Part shown: positions 55,181 through 63,552 of the stretch, one piece after another | Layout of the letters: each line of letters begins with the position of its first letter | Position numbering within the stretch: position 1 is the stretch's first letter | Source: Caballeronia grimmiae | Lineage (GTDB): Bacteria > Pseudomonadota > Gammaproteobacteria > Burkholderiales > Burkholderiaceae | Direction: 5' to 3' | NCBI RefSeq assembly: GCF_000698555.1 | Contig: NZ_JFHE01000004.1 | Span: 294,379-358,378, forward strand | Length of the DNA stretch: 64,000 nucleotides | Notes under the pieces: model-generated | Database searches by the model: none | Seen by the model: only the letters and a program-made list of their open reading frames with translations | Told to the model about the DNA's origin: nothing | Program-made: the position numbers and the translations under genes

Positions 55181-55420
55181 ATGCTGCGCTGGCTCATCGC
55201 CATCCTGACCCTGGCCAACCTTGTAATGTTTGCGCTCGTACACGGCACCTTCGGCCCGCTGCCCGCGGCCGGCGCGCGCGAGCCGCAACACCTGATGCAG
55301 CAGGTCCGGCCTGAAACGCTGACCATGCGCCCGCTCCATCCCGAAGAAGCCGCCGATCAGCCGCAAGTCGGCGGTCCCGCGCCCTCCGCCAAAGTGCAAA
55401 CTGCGCCGCTCAGCCAGTAG
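55181..55420 (+). CDS. Small membrane-anchored hypothetical protein
   Basis: A 79-residue protein with one N-terminal transmembrane helix (MLRWLIAILTLANLVMFALV) and a Pro/Gln-rich tail ending before the stop. In related genera a longer protein with a SPOR domain follows coaX; here only the membrane helix and linker are present, so it may be a reduced relative. Low complexity makes assignment uncertain, but the start, TM segment and operon position (26 bases after coaX) support a gene. Confidence 0.65.
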   Translation: MLRWLIAILTLANLVMFALVHGTFGPLPAAGAREPQHLMQQVRPETLTMRPLHPEEAADQPQVGGPAPSAKVQTAPLSQ

Positions 55421-55440
55421 ACCGGCAGGGCGGCAACGCG

Positions 55441-55923
55441 TCAGGACTGCGCGCGCACCTTCTTGAGCAGCGCGGTCGTCGAGCGGTCATGCTCGAACGC
55501 GATTGCCAGCGCCTTGCCGCCCCACCCGCGCACCAGCGCCGATTCCGCGAGCTTGTCCATGTCGTAATCGCCGCCTTTCACGAGCACATCGGGATGCACG
55601 GCGTCGATCAATTGCAGCGGCGTCGGCTCTTCGAATTTCACCACCCAGTCCACGCTTTCGAGCGCCGCCAGCAGCGCCATGCGATCGTCTTCGCGATTGA
55701 TCGGGCGATCGTCGCCCTTGCCGAGCATGCGCACGGAGGCATCGCTGTTGACGCCGACGATCAGCGTCGCGCCGAGCGCCTTTGCATCGGCGAGATAGGT
55801 CACGTGTCCGCGATGCAGGATATCGAACACGCCATTGGTGAATACGACCGGCCCGGCGAGCGTCGGACGGAGCGCGGCGAGCGCGTCGCGCGTGGTGATC
55901 TTGCGTTCGAAAATGGCGGGCAT
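55441..55923 (-). CDS. rfaE2: D-glycero-beta-D-manno-heptose 1-phosphate adenylyltransferase
   Basis: A 160-residue nucleotidyltransferase that makes ADP-heptose for lipopolysaccharide. The HxGH motif is FDILHRGHVTYLADAKALG near residue 36; NSDASVRMLGKGDDRPIN near 60 is specific to the RfaE/HldE C-terminal domain. It is the separate adenylyltransferase half; the kinase half (HldE N-domain) must lie elsewhere. Convergent with the small hypothetical gene. Confidence 0.96.
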   Translation of the reverse strand: MPAIFERKITTRDALAALRPTLAGPVVFTNGVFDILHRGHVTYLADAKALGATLIVGVNSDASVRMLGKGDDRPINREDDRMALLAALESVDWVVKFEEPTPLQLIDAVHPDVLVKGGDYDMDKLAESALVRGWGGKALAIAFEHDRSTTALLKKVRAQS

Positions 55924-56020
55924 GGCGATGCTCGGTGCAGTGGTTCAAGAGCGCGCATTGTGCCACGGTGGCTCGAGGCTTCCGGGCGCTGCGTCGAACC
56001 TTCGGGATGCAAAAAAAAAA

Positions 56021-56051
56021 GCGGCCCGTCAGTTGGAGCCTGACGGGCCGC
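56021..56051 (-). terminator. Strong intrinsic terminator of the ferritin-like gene
   Basis: Perfect 12-bp stem GCGGCCCGTCAG/CTGACGGGCCGC with a seven-base loop; on the minus strand a ten-T tract follows (56011-56020). Confidence 0.95.
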
Positions 56052-56074
56052 TTGCTCAGAACTTGTTCCGGCGA

Positions 56075-56953
56075 TCAGGCCGGCTGCTGCCCGGCCGCGC
56101 CGCCTGACGCCGCTTGCAGACGCTGCACCACTTCCTTGCGATAGCGGTTCAACTCCTGCGCGGTGACGAACGAGCGCTCGAAGAGGATCGACAGGTTGTG
56201 CAGAATGCGTTCAACGACCTTCTTCTCCCAGCTATCGTCGAAGCGGATCTGGTCGTCGAGCCAGCGCTCGAGCCATTCCGGGTCGGGCAGGCGCGATTGC
56301 ACGGTATCGCGCGGGAAAAGCGCCTGATTCACGTGCAGGTTCGTCGGATGCAGCGGCTTTTCCGTGCGGCGCGCGGACGCCATCAGCACGCCGATCTTCG
56401 CGAACGCGGCGCGCGCCGAATCGCCCGCGTTAGCGAGCGCCTTCTTCATATAGCGCAGATACGCGCCGCCATGACGGGCTTCGTCGCGCGAGATCGTTTC
56501 GTAAATGTGCTTGATGACCGGCTCGGTATGCCATTCCGCTGCCCGGCGATACCAGTGGTTCAGGCGAATCTCGCCGCAGAAATGCAGCATCAGGGTTTCG
56601 AGCGGCGGCGCCGGATCGAATTCGAAACGCACGGCGTGCAGTTCTTCTTCCGTCGGCACCATTTCGGGCTTGAAGCGGCGCAGGTATTCCATCAACACCA
56701 GCGAATGCTTCTGCTCTTCGAAAAACCACACGCTCATGAAAGCGGAGAAGTCGCTGTCGTGATGGTTGTCACGCAAGAACATTTCCGTTGCAGGAAGCGC
56801 GGACCATTCGGTGATCGCGTTCATCTTGATGGTCTTGGCCTGCTCGTCGGAGAGCAGCGACGCATCGAATTTGTCCCATGGAATGTCCTTCTCCATATCC
56901 CAACGGACGGATTCGAGCGACTTATAAAGTTCCGGATAAAGCATGGTGTTCAT
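56075..56953 (-). CDS. Ferritin-like diiron protein (acyl-ACP desaturase-like)
   Basis: A 292-residue, mostly helical protein with paired diiron motifs: EWSALPATEMFLRD near 50, FFEEQKHSLVLMEYLRRF near 78 (ExxH), CGEIRLNHWYRRAAEW near 130 and SRDEARHGGAYLRYMKKAL near 160 (DExxH). This is the pattern of type 2 fatty acid desaturase/ferritin-like oxygenases; no classical desaturase partner is next to it. The ATG at 56953 begins MNTMLYPELYKSLESVRWDMEKDIPW. It is monocistronic with its own terminator; substrate unknown. Confidence 0.85.
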   Translation of the reverse strand: MNTMLYPELYKSLESVRWDMEKDIPWDKFDASLLSDEQAKTIKMNAITEWSALPATEMFLRDNHHDSDFSAFMSVWFFEEQKHSLVLMEYLRRFKPEMVPTEEELHAVRFEFDPAPPLETLMLHFCGEIRLNHWYRRAAEWHTEPVIKHIYETISRDEARHGGAYLRYMKKALANAGDSARAAFAKIGVLMASARRTEKPLHPTNLHVNQALFPRDTVQSRLPDPEWLERWLDDQIRFDDSWEKKVVERILHNLSILFERSFVTAQELNRYRKEVVQRLQAASGGAAGQQPA

Positions 56954-57349
56954 AGTCACCCCTGATGCCACTTATGCGACGTTATATCTATATGACTCTC
57001 GGCCCGGGCGCGCACCTAAACATTGCGCGCGAGCAACGAAGCTTTCAATTTTACGCGGGATTCGAGCGCTCACAGACGAAAACCGACAACAAAGCGCCAT
57101 ATTTAACGCGGCGGCAACGCAATAAGCCGCGCATAGGCTTCACGCGTCATGTGCTGATGCGCGCTGTATGCGTCTTTGTCTACCGTGGGTGATGAGCGAA
57201 ACCTGTGCCTGAGGTAGGACCGGCTTTCGTAGCGCCGCCGCGCCGCGCAGTTTCCAGCGTGGCCTACGCTTGTGACAGCGGCATGTTGCGCCGGTTCGCG
57301 CCGGCCGTGGCTAACGCGCCGCCGATGCCGTTCTATTTGCAAGCCCGTG
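56954..57349. other. Upstream region of the ferritin-like gene
   Basis: A gap of about 400 bases between the MerR-type gene and the ferritin-like gene, both on the minus strand. An AT-rich patch around 56975-56995 (TATAGATATAAC on the minus strand) is the likely promoter zone, though no confident -35 was found. Small open frames here are Arg-rich or very short and were not accepted as genes. Confidence 0.4.
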
Positions 57350-58402
57350 TCAGTTCGCCGTCTGCGGCTGCTCCGGCAAGCCGGTCGGTGATAGCACGGC
57401 CGTCGAGCGCCAGGCCGCCACGGATTCGGCGATTGCGGTCAGGCCGGGCAACTGATCGATGCCCTCGTGAATCTTGCGGCGCAGCGCCGGACTGCTGCCT
57501 CCGACCCAGATCCGCACGTGCGACGGCAGCATGCTGCGCAGCTCCGTCAGCACATTGCCGATGACCTGCGCCGGCAGCACCGATGTGAACGACAGCGCGA
57601 CGATATCGATATCGTGCGCAGTCACCGCGCTGGCGATATCGTGCAGCGGCGTCTGTAGCCCGAGCTGGATGCACGTGCATTCCGACAGCGTCAGCATCGC
57701 CTCGGCCATCAGGATGCCGAGACCGTGCCCTTCTCCGGAGAGCGTCGTCAGCAGCACGCGCGGACGGCCTCCGCGTGAGCGCATCGCGTCGGAAAGCGGG
57801 CGCATGAGGCTGCGCAGCGTAACCTGCAGCGCCTCGCTGAAAAGATGCTCGTGATAGACCTGCAACGTCCCCGCGGCCCACGCATTGCCGACGCGCGCCG
57901 AAAGTGGCGCGGCCACGTCGAGAACGAAGCGCTCGAGGCCGTCGCGCGTCGCGCGCTTGAGCAATCCGAAGCGAAAGTCCTCGTAAGCACCGTTGCGCAG
58001 CAACGCGACCATCTGATCCAACTCCACATCCGGCGCGTCCTGGCCGATCCCGGATGCTTGCGCGAGTTGTTGCAATTGCTCGACCGGCTGCGCGAGCACC
58101 TTGCTCGGCCGATGCCCCGCGTCAAGCAGGCGCTTCACGAGCCGCAGCTTCGACACCTGTTCCTGCGGGTACAGACGTTCGCCGCCCGGCGAGCGCAGCG
58201 GTTGCGGGAATCCGTAACGGCGTTCCCACACGCGCAGCGTGTCCTTGGTCAGCCCGATTTCCTGCGCGATGGCGCCAATGCCGATGCCCGTCAGCCCGCT
58301 TTCGAAACCGTGCAATTGCAGCGATCCCGATAGAGCGTCGTTCTGGGCGGTGTCGCCGGCATCCTCGCCGGAAACGGGGTCTTCGTTCGATGGGTTTGTC
58401 AT
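57350..58402 (-). CDS. MerR regulator with B12-binding domain (CarH/LitR-like)
   Basis: A 350-residue regulator. Residues about 38-110 form a MerR winged helix (GAIAQEIGLTKDTLRVWERRYGFPQP). Residues about 125-200 match the helical cap of CarH-type proteins, with Trp175 and Glu185-His186 in a W-x9-EH arrangement. Residues about 213-340 form a Rossmann B12 domain with Glu224-Gly-His226-x-x-Gly229, the ExHxxG motif whose His binds cobalt. These are the residues of adenosylcobalamin-dependent light sensors. A perfect 13-bp palindrome lies 36 bases upstream of the ATG. Photoreception is inferred from motifs, not shown. Confidence 0.88.
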   Translation of the reverse strand: MTNPSNEDPVSGEDAGDTAQNDALSGSLQLHGFESGLTGIGIGAIAQEIGLTKDTLRVWERRYGFPQPLRSPGGERLYPQEQVSKLRLVKRLLDAGHRPSKVLAQPVEQLQQLAQASGIGQDAPDVELDQMVALLRNGAYEDFRFGLLKRATRDGLERFVLDVAAPLSARVGNAWAAGTLQVYHEHLFSEALQVTLRSLMRPLSDAMRSRGGRPRVLLTTLSGEGHGLGILMAEAMLTLSECTCIQLGLQTPLHDIASAVTAHDIDIVALSFTSVLPAQVIGNVLTELRSMLPSHVRIWVGGSSPALRRKIHEGIDQLPGLTAIAESVAAWRSTAVLSPTGLPEQPQTAN

Positions 58403-58437
58403 GGACAGAGTGAACATGGATCACACATATCCGCTAT

Positions 58438-58450
58438 GCACGCAGCGTGC
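58438..58450. promoter_or_regulatory. Palindrome upstream of the MerR/B12 regulator
   Basis: GCACGC-A-GCGTGC, a perfect 13-bp palindrome 36 bases before the start codon; candidate site for autoregulation. The assignment is inference. Confidence 0.4.
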
Positions 58451-58559
58451 CTGATATGCGGGGTGGACAAAGCGCGAGTAAGCGGCCGCTTAATGATGGA
58501 CAGAAAGCGACGCTCGCACTGCGCTCGATTCCGGCCCTGCCTGACCGCACGCAAAGAAA

Positions 58560-58589
58560 ACGCCCGGCGACCTTGCAGCCGCCGGGCGT
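58560..58589 (-). terminator. Intrinsic terminator of phaM
   Basis: Stem ACGCCCGGCG/CGCCGGGCGT with a ten-base loop; on the minus strand TTTTCTTT follows. It closes the FAA hydrolase-to-phaM gene run. Confidence 0.88.
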
Positions 58590-58637
58590 CACGCCGATTC
58601 GTTTCCCAGCCGGCCCGGTCAGGCGGACAGCCGCATC

Positions 58638-59381
58638 TCACTCGCCTTTCTTTCGCGGCGGCGCTTTTTTTGCAGCCGCCTTTTTGGCCGCGGCGGCATC
58701 GGACTTGGGTTCGCCGGTATCGGCCGCATCGCCGGATGCCGGACCCTGCGCCGTCGTTTCCGCCGACGCGTCTTGCTGGCCCGCCGCGCCTGTCATGCCG
58801 GGCTGAAGCATCGCGAGATGGGCGAGCTGGTTGAACTGCGATTGCAGCACGTTCCACCAGCCGGTCGGATCGAAGCCCGGCGGCACGCTGCCAGCCGGCT
58901 GCGCCGCGTCGTCGGTGGCGGACGGCTGCGGACTGCTTTCCTGCTTCGGCTCCTCGGGTTTCGCCGCGCCGCCCATCGCCCAGCGGCCCGCCGCTTTCTG
59001 CGTGTCCGCCGCCGCGTTCTTCGCGCTTTCCATCGACGTCTGCGCGAACGCGCCGAACGAGCGCAACGTGGCGAGCGTGGCGCGCTGCACTTCGAGCGCC
59101 TGAATCGCAGATTGCAGCATGTTCAAATTGAGCTTGAGCCATTGCTCGACCGCGCGCATGTCGGTCACGCGCTTGTCGAGTTCCTCGATGTTGGTGAGCG
59201 GCGCGAGCATGTCGGACATCATCGACAGCGACGGTCCTACGCCCTGGCCGCCGCCCGGCATCGCGGCGGCGAACGGGTTGAGCCGCATCATTTCCCACAT
59301 CTTGCCCATCATGTCGGCCTGGCCGAATCCGGGGAAACCGGGAATCGAAAACGGCGGGGTGCCGCCAGTGTTATCGGTCAT
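58638..59381 (-). CDS. phaM: PhaM-family polyhydroxyalkanoate granule regulatory protein
   Basis: A 247-residue protein matching PhaM: N-terminal PFSIPGFPGFGQADMMGKMWEMM, a helical middle (TNIEELDKRVTDMRAVEQWLKLNLNMLQ, near 62-90) and a Lys/Ala-rich histone-like tail (AAKKAAAKKAPPRKKGE). In Ralstonia eutropha PhaM activates PHB synthase PhaC1 and binds both granules and DNA through its basic tail, so that granules are shared between daughter cells. No pha gene is adjacent here. 46 bases after the enoyl-CoA hydratase gene. Confidence 0.9.
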   Translation of the reverse strand: MTDNTGGTPPFSIPGFPGFGQADMMGKMWEMMRLNPFAAAMPGGGQGVGPSLSMMSDMLAPLTNIEELDKRVTDMRAVEQWLKLNLNMLQSAIQALEVQRATLATLRSFGAFAQTSMESAKNAAADTQKAAGRWAMGGAAKPEEPKQESSPQPSATDDAAQPAGSVPPGFDPTGWWNVLQSQFNQLAHLAMLQPGMTGAAGQQDASAETTAQGPASGDAADTGEPKSDAAAAKKAAAKKAPPRKKGE

Positions 59382-59427
59382 TCGACTCTCTCCATGATTG
59401 GTTGATTTACGCGATTGCGCGAGGTCA

Positions 59428-60255
59428 TTAAAACGGCGCGCCGCCGGGAAAATCCGGCGCGCGGCGCTCGCGCAGCGAACGCATGCCTTCGTGCACGTCG
59501 GGCCCGGCGAAACCCATGAATTCGAGCGCGAGCGATGTATCGAAGGTCGGCCCCGCCATGCGCAGCCAGTTGTTCAATGCGTACTTGGTCCAGCGTATCG
59601 CGGTCTGCGATCCTTGCGCGAGCCGGTTCGCGACTTCGATTGCCTTCGGCATCAGCTCGCTTTCTTCCACCGCGAGCGATACCAGCCCGATGCGCTCCGC
59701 CTCCTCGCCGCTCACCGGCTCGCATAGAAGCAGATAGTACTTGGCCTTCGCCATCCCGCACAGCAGCGGCCACACGATCGCCGCATGATCGCCGGCGGCG
59801 ACGCCGAGCCGCGTGTGTCCGTCGATGATGCGCGCCGACTTCGATGCAATCGAGATATCCGCGAGCAGCCCCGCGACGAGCCCCGCGCCGACCGCCGGGC
59901 CGTGCATCGCGGAGACGATCGGCTTGTTGCAGTTGATGACGTTGTAGACGAGATCGCGCGCCTCGCGCCAGACCCGCGCGCGCACCTCGAAGTCGTTCGC
60001 CATCTCCTCGACGAGCGCGAGATCGCCGCCCGCCGAGAAGCCCTTGCCCTCGCCGCGAATCAGCGCGACGCGCGTCTCGGGATCGCGATCGATGTCGCGC
60101 CAGATATCCGCGAGTTCGCGGTGCATGTTGGCGTCGGCGGTGGAGAGGCCGCTCTTGTTCGCGCCCGCGCCGGGCATCACCACTTCGAGCACGCCGTGCG
60201 CGTGGCGGCGCAATTGCAGCGACGTATAGGCGGAGTACAGGGAAAGATCGCTCAT
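59428..60255 (-). CDS. Enoyl-CoA hydratase/isomerase-family protein
   Basis: A 275-residue crotonase-fold protein. The oxyanion-hole segments are [18 protein letters not shown] near residue 68 and [23 protein letters not shown] near 113; [27 protein letters not shown] near 145 is the third conserved block. The exact substrate is unknown. It lies between the binding-protein gene (27 bases) and phaM. Confidence 0.93.
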   Translation of the reverse strand: MSDLSLYSAYTSLQLRRHAHGVLEVVMPGAGANKSGLSTADANMHRELADIWRDIDRDPETRVALIRGEGKGFSAGGDLALVEEMANDFEVRARVWREARDLVYNVINCNKPIVSAMHGPAVGAGLVAGLLADISIASKSARIIDGHTRLGVAAGDHAAIVWPLLCGMAKAKYYLLLCEPVSGEEAERIGLVSLAVEESELMPKAIEVANRLAQGSQTAIRWTKYALNNWLRMAGPTFDTSLALEFMGFAGPDVHEGMRSLRERRAPDFPGGAPF

Positions 60256-60282
60256 GTCGATGGGCTTCAAGTGCAGGTGGCG

Positions 60283-61440
60283 TTAGCGCGGCTGATACAC
60301 CCACTTGCTGTCGCGTATCTCGACCATCACGCGGGCGCGCTGATCGAGGCCGATGTGATCGTTGGGCGTCATGTTGACGACGCCATTGGTATCCGCGAAG
60401 TTCTTCGTGCCTTCGAGCGCATCGCGCAGTGCGTTGCGGAACGCCGGCGTGCCGGGTGCGCCCGCTTTCAACGCGATGGGCGCGGCGCGTTCGAGCAGCA
60501 TCCCCGCATCCCACGTGTAGGAGCCGAACGCCGACACCGTTCCCGCGCCCTGCTTCGCTTCGTACAGTTTGATATAGCTCAGCGCGAGCCGTTTCGCCGG
60601 ATGATCGTCGGGCAACTGCGCGGCGACGAGCACCGGGCTCGTCGGCAGGAAAGTGCCGTTGCAATCCGCGCCGCACACGCGCAGGAAGTCGCGGTTGCCT
60701 ACGCCGTGATTGTGATAGACGAGGCCCTTGTAGCCGCGTTGCGCGAGCGTCTTCGGCGGCAGCGCGGCAGGCGTGCCGGCCGCGCCGACCACCACGGCAT
60801 CCGGCTTCGCGGCAAGAATCTTGAGGATTTGCCCGGTCACGCTCGGGTCGGTGCGGTTGAAGCGCTCGTTCGCCACCACGTTGATCTTGTGAAGCTGTGC
60901 GAACTTCGCGACTTCCGCGTAGAAGGTTTCGCCGAGCGCGTCGGCCTGGCCGATGTACGCCAGCGTCTTCACGCCGTGATTGCTCGCGTGCTCGGCGATC
61001 GCGGACGCCATCATCGCGTCGGTCTGCGGCGTCTTGAAGACCCAGCGGCGCTTGTCGTCCACCGGTTCGATGATCTTCGATGACGACGCCAGCGAGATCA
61101 TCGGCGTCTGTCCTTGCGCGACGACATCGATCATCGCGAGCGAGTTCGGCGTGATCGACGAGCCGATGATCGCATCGACCTGATCTTCGGTGATGAGCTT
61201 CTTCGTGGTCTGGACGGCTTGCGTGGTGTCGGAGGCGTCGTCGAGCACGATATAGTCGACGGGCCTGCCGCCCATTTCCTTCGGCAGGAGCGCCACCGTA
61301 TCGCGGGCGGGAATACCGAGCGACGCGGCCGGCCCCGTCAGCGACAGCACGAGGCCGATCTTCACATGCGGCGTCTGCGCGAACGATGCTGTCGCCAGAA
61401 CCAACGATACTGCCGCCGCCATCCACTTTCCACCGCGCAT
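60283..61440 (-). CDS. Branched-chain amino acid-type ABC transporter substrate-binding protein
   Basis: A 385-residue periplasmic binding protein of the LivK/receptor ligand-binding (Peripla_BP_6) family. Signal peptide about 1-22 ending SFAQ, then VKIGLVLSLTGPAASLGIPARDTVAL near 26, the EDQVDAIIGSS ligand-hinge region near 85 and DAVVVGAAGTPAALPPKTLAQRGYKG near 215. AGGAG lies six bases before the ATG at 61440, which decides it over 61446. No livHMGF genes are adjacent, so this binding protein is an orphan placed among catabolic genes; ligand unknown. Confidence 0.93.
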   Translation of the reverse strand: MRGGKWMAAAVSLVLATASFAQTPHVKIGLVLSLTGPAASLGIPARDTVALLPKEMGGRPVDYIVLDDASDTTQAVQTTKKLITEDQVDAIIGSSITPNSLAMIDVVAQGQTPMISLASSSKIIEPVDDKRRWVFKTPQTDAMMASAIAEHASNHGVKTLAYIGQADALGETFYAEVAKFAQLHKINVVANERFNRTDPSVTGQILKILAAKPDAVVVGAAGTPAALPPKTLAQRGYKGLVYHNHGVGNRDFLRVCGADCNGTFLPTSPVLVAAQLPDDHPAKRLALSYIKLYEAKQGAGTVSAFGSYTWDAGMLLERAAPIALKAGAPGTPAFRNALRDALEGTKNFADTNGVVNMTPNDHIGLDQRARVMVEIRDSKWVYQPR

Positions 61441-61572
61441 CGACATCTCCTTTGTACGTGTTGTTGTCGTCGTGCGGCCCGGGCGCCGCAACGCCCGGCA
61501 AGTGTACGGTGACGCGCGCCGTCGACGCATCGGGCGAAACCCGTTGCGCCCTCGTGCCCGCTCGGGGCGCGC

Positions 61573-62559
61573 TCAGTGCTCCAGTTGCACGACGGCCTGA
61601 TCGATCGCGCCGAAGACCGACTTGCCGGCCTCGTCGAAGATTTCGATACGCACGCTGTCGCCGAACTGCATGAAGCCGGTCTGCGCCGCGCCGTGCTCGA
61701 TGGTTTCGAGACACCGCTTCTCGGCGATGCAGCAGTAGCCGCGCGTCGCGTCCTTGTTGGAGATGGTGCCCGAGCCGACGATCGACCCCGCGCGCAGATT
61801 GCGCGTCTTGGCTGCATGCGCGATCAGCTGGCCGAAGTGGAACACCATGTCGACGCCGCATTCCGGCTGGCCGACCTTCTTGCCGTTCCAGTGCACGATC
61901 ATCGGGCGATGCACGCGGCCTTCGCGCCATGCGTCGCCGAGTTCGTCGGGCGTCACGGCCACCGGCGAAAACGCGGTCGCGGGCTTGCTCTGGAAGAAGC
62001 CGAAGCCCTTCGCCAGTTCGGCAGGGATGAGATTGCGCAGCGATACATCGTTGACGAGCATCAGCAGACGCACGCTTCGCAACGCTTCGTCGGGCGTGGG
62101 GGCCATTCTGACATCCGAGGTGATCACGGCCACTTCCGCCTCGAAGTCGATCCCATATGACTCGGACGCGCACACGATATCGTCGGTCGGCCCGAGAAAA
62201 TCGTCGCTGCCGCCCTGGTACATCAACGGATCGGTCCAGAACTCGGGCGGCATCTCCGCGCCGCGCGCGCGCCGCACCAGCTCGACATGGTTCACGTACG
62301 ACGAGCCATCGGCCCATTGAAAGGCGCGCGGCAACGGCGCCATGCACGACTTCGGATCGAACGAAAAGGAATGACGGGCGCGGCCCTGGTTCAGCGTGTC
62401 GTATAGCTCGATCAGTTGCGGCGCGTAAAAGGTCCAGTCGTCCAGCGCGCGTTGCAGCGTCGTGACGATCCCGTCGGGGATGACTGCCGTGCGCAAATCG
62501 CGCGAAACGACGACGAGCTGGCCGTCGCGCGTGCCGTCCTTCAGCGTGGCGAGTTTCAT
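61573..62559 (-). CDS. Fumarylacetoacetate hydrolase-family protein
   Basis: A 328-residue FAA-hydrolase protein. Metal ligands are indicated by YGIDFEAEVAVITSDV near residue 130, GSGTISNKD near 245; FQWADGSSYVNHVELVRRARG near 78 is typical of the larger fumarylacetoacetase-like branch. The family splits beta-diketones such as fumarylacetoacetate or decarboxylates dicarboxylates in aromatic catabolism. Divergent from an IclR regulator with 89 bases between the start codons, which suggests regulation by it. Confidence 0.93.
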   Translation of the reverse strand: MKLATLKDGTRDGQLVVVSRDLRTAVIPDGIVTTLQRALDDWTFYAPQLIELYDTLNQGRARHSFSFDPKSCMAPLPRAFQWADGSSYVNHVELVRRARGAEMPPEFWTDPLMYQGGSDDFLGPTDDIVCASESYGIDFEAEVAVITSDVRMAPTPDEALRSVRLLMLVNDVSLRNLIPAELAKGFGFFQSKPATAFSPVAVTPDELGDAWREGRVHRPMIVHWNGKKVGQPECGVDMVFHFGQLIAHAAKTRNLRAGSIVGSGTISNKDATRGYCCIAEKRCLETIEHGAAQTGFMQFGDSVRIEIFDEAGKSVFGAIDQAVVQLEH

Positions 62560-62648
62560 AGAGCGGAGTCGGTGCGTGTGATGACGTTAAGGGAAATCTA
62601 TTTTACGATGGTGAATCGCCAGCAATCCGGCCGATTTCGACGCTTTCC

Positions 62649-63473
62649 ATGCCTTCGACCCTTTCCGCCACCACCGACGACGACGACATCGACGCTTCCG
62701 AAGAGAAAGCGCGGTCGGGCATTCAGTCGATCGAAGTCGGCTTCCGCCTGCTCGACGTGCTGACCCGCGAGCCACGCGCGATGATGTTGCGCGACCTCGC
62801 GCAGCGCGCGGGCATGAGCCCGGCAAAGGCGCATCGCTATCTCGTGAGCTTCGTGCGGCTCGGCGTCGTATCGCAGGACCCGGTGTCGGGACGTTACGAA
62901 CTCGGCGGCTTCGCGCTGCAGATGGGACTGGCGCGCCTTGCTCGCGTGGATGGCGTGAGGCTAGCTCGCATCGCACTCGCCGAGCTTCGCGACCGGCTGG
63001 ATCAGACCGTGGGCATCGCGGTGTGGGGCAATCAGGGGCCGACCGTCGTGCACTGGATGGAATCGAGCTATCCGGCGAAGGCATCGCTGAAACTGGGCGA
63101 TGTCATGCCGCTGCTGTCATCCGCGACCGGCCTGCTGTTCGCCGCCTATCTGCCGCGCAGCAAGACGCAGGCGATGCTCGACCGCGAACTCGCTGCCAGC
63201 AAGCAGACGATCGCCGATATCGAGCCGCTGCTCGCCAATGTCCGCGAGCACGGCGCGGCGCGTGTCGAAGGCATGCTGCTGCCGACCATCCACGCGTTTT
63301 GCACGCCGGTCTTCGATTCGACCGGCGATCTCGCGCTCGGGCTGATTGCGCTCGGTCACGAAGGCGCGTTCGATACGCGCTGGGGCGGCGAAATCGATGC
63401 CGCGCTGCGCGAATGCGCGCGCGGCCTGTCGTATGAACTGGGGTATCGCGCCAGCGACGCCCCGGCGCACTGA
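62649..63473 (+). CDS. IclR-family transcriptional regulator
   Basis: A 274-residue regulator. Winged helix about 22-85 (GIQSIEVGFRLLDVLTREPRAMMLRDLAQRAGMSPAKAHRYLVSFVRLGVV) and the IclR effector domain about 100-265 (GLLFAAYLPRS, FCTPVFDSTGDLALGLIALGHEGAF). An acidic lead (TTDDDDIDASEEK) precedes the helix-turn-helix. IclR proteins commonly control adjacent catabolic operons; here the FAA hydrolase, binding protein, hydratase and possibly phaM lie divergently next to it. The ligand is unknown. Confidence 0.93.
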   Translation: MPSTLSATTDDDDIDASEEKARSGIQSIEVGFRLLDVLTREPRAMMLRDLAQRAGMSPAKAHRYLVSFVRLGVVSQDPVSGRYELGGFALQMGLARLARVDGVRLARIALAELRDRLDQTVGIAVWGNQGPTVVHWMESSYPAKASLKLGDVMPLLSSATGLLFAAYLPRSKTQAMLDRELAASKQTIADIEPLLANVREHGAARVEGMLLPTIHAFCTPVFDSTGDLALGLIALGHEGAFDTRWGGEIDAALRECARGLSYELGYRASDAPAH

Positions 63474-63552
63474 GGAACATCGAATCAGCGGCGCTTGTCA
63501 TAACCCATTCTCCCGTTCTGCCACGCGCGCTCGCCTCTCTCTCCCCGTTTCG

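Noticed and set aside
57103..57342. Short open frames upstream of the ferritin-like gene
   Set aside because: Arg-rich, no ribosome site, no family character; treated as non-coding upstream sequence.
59378..62347. A 989-codon open frame on the minus strand
   Set aside because: It runs through three recognised genes (FAA hydrolase, binding protein, enoyl-CoA hydratase) in another frame and is extremely Arg-rich. This is the usual result of high GC at third codon positions.
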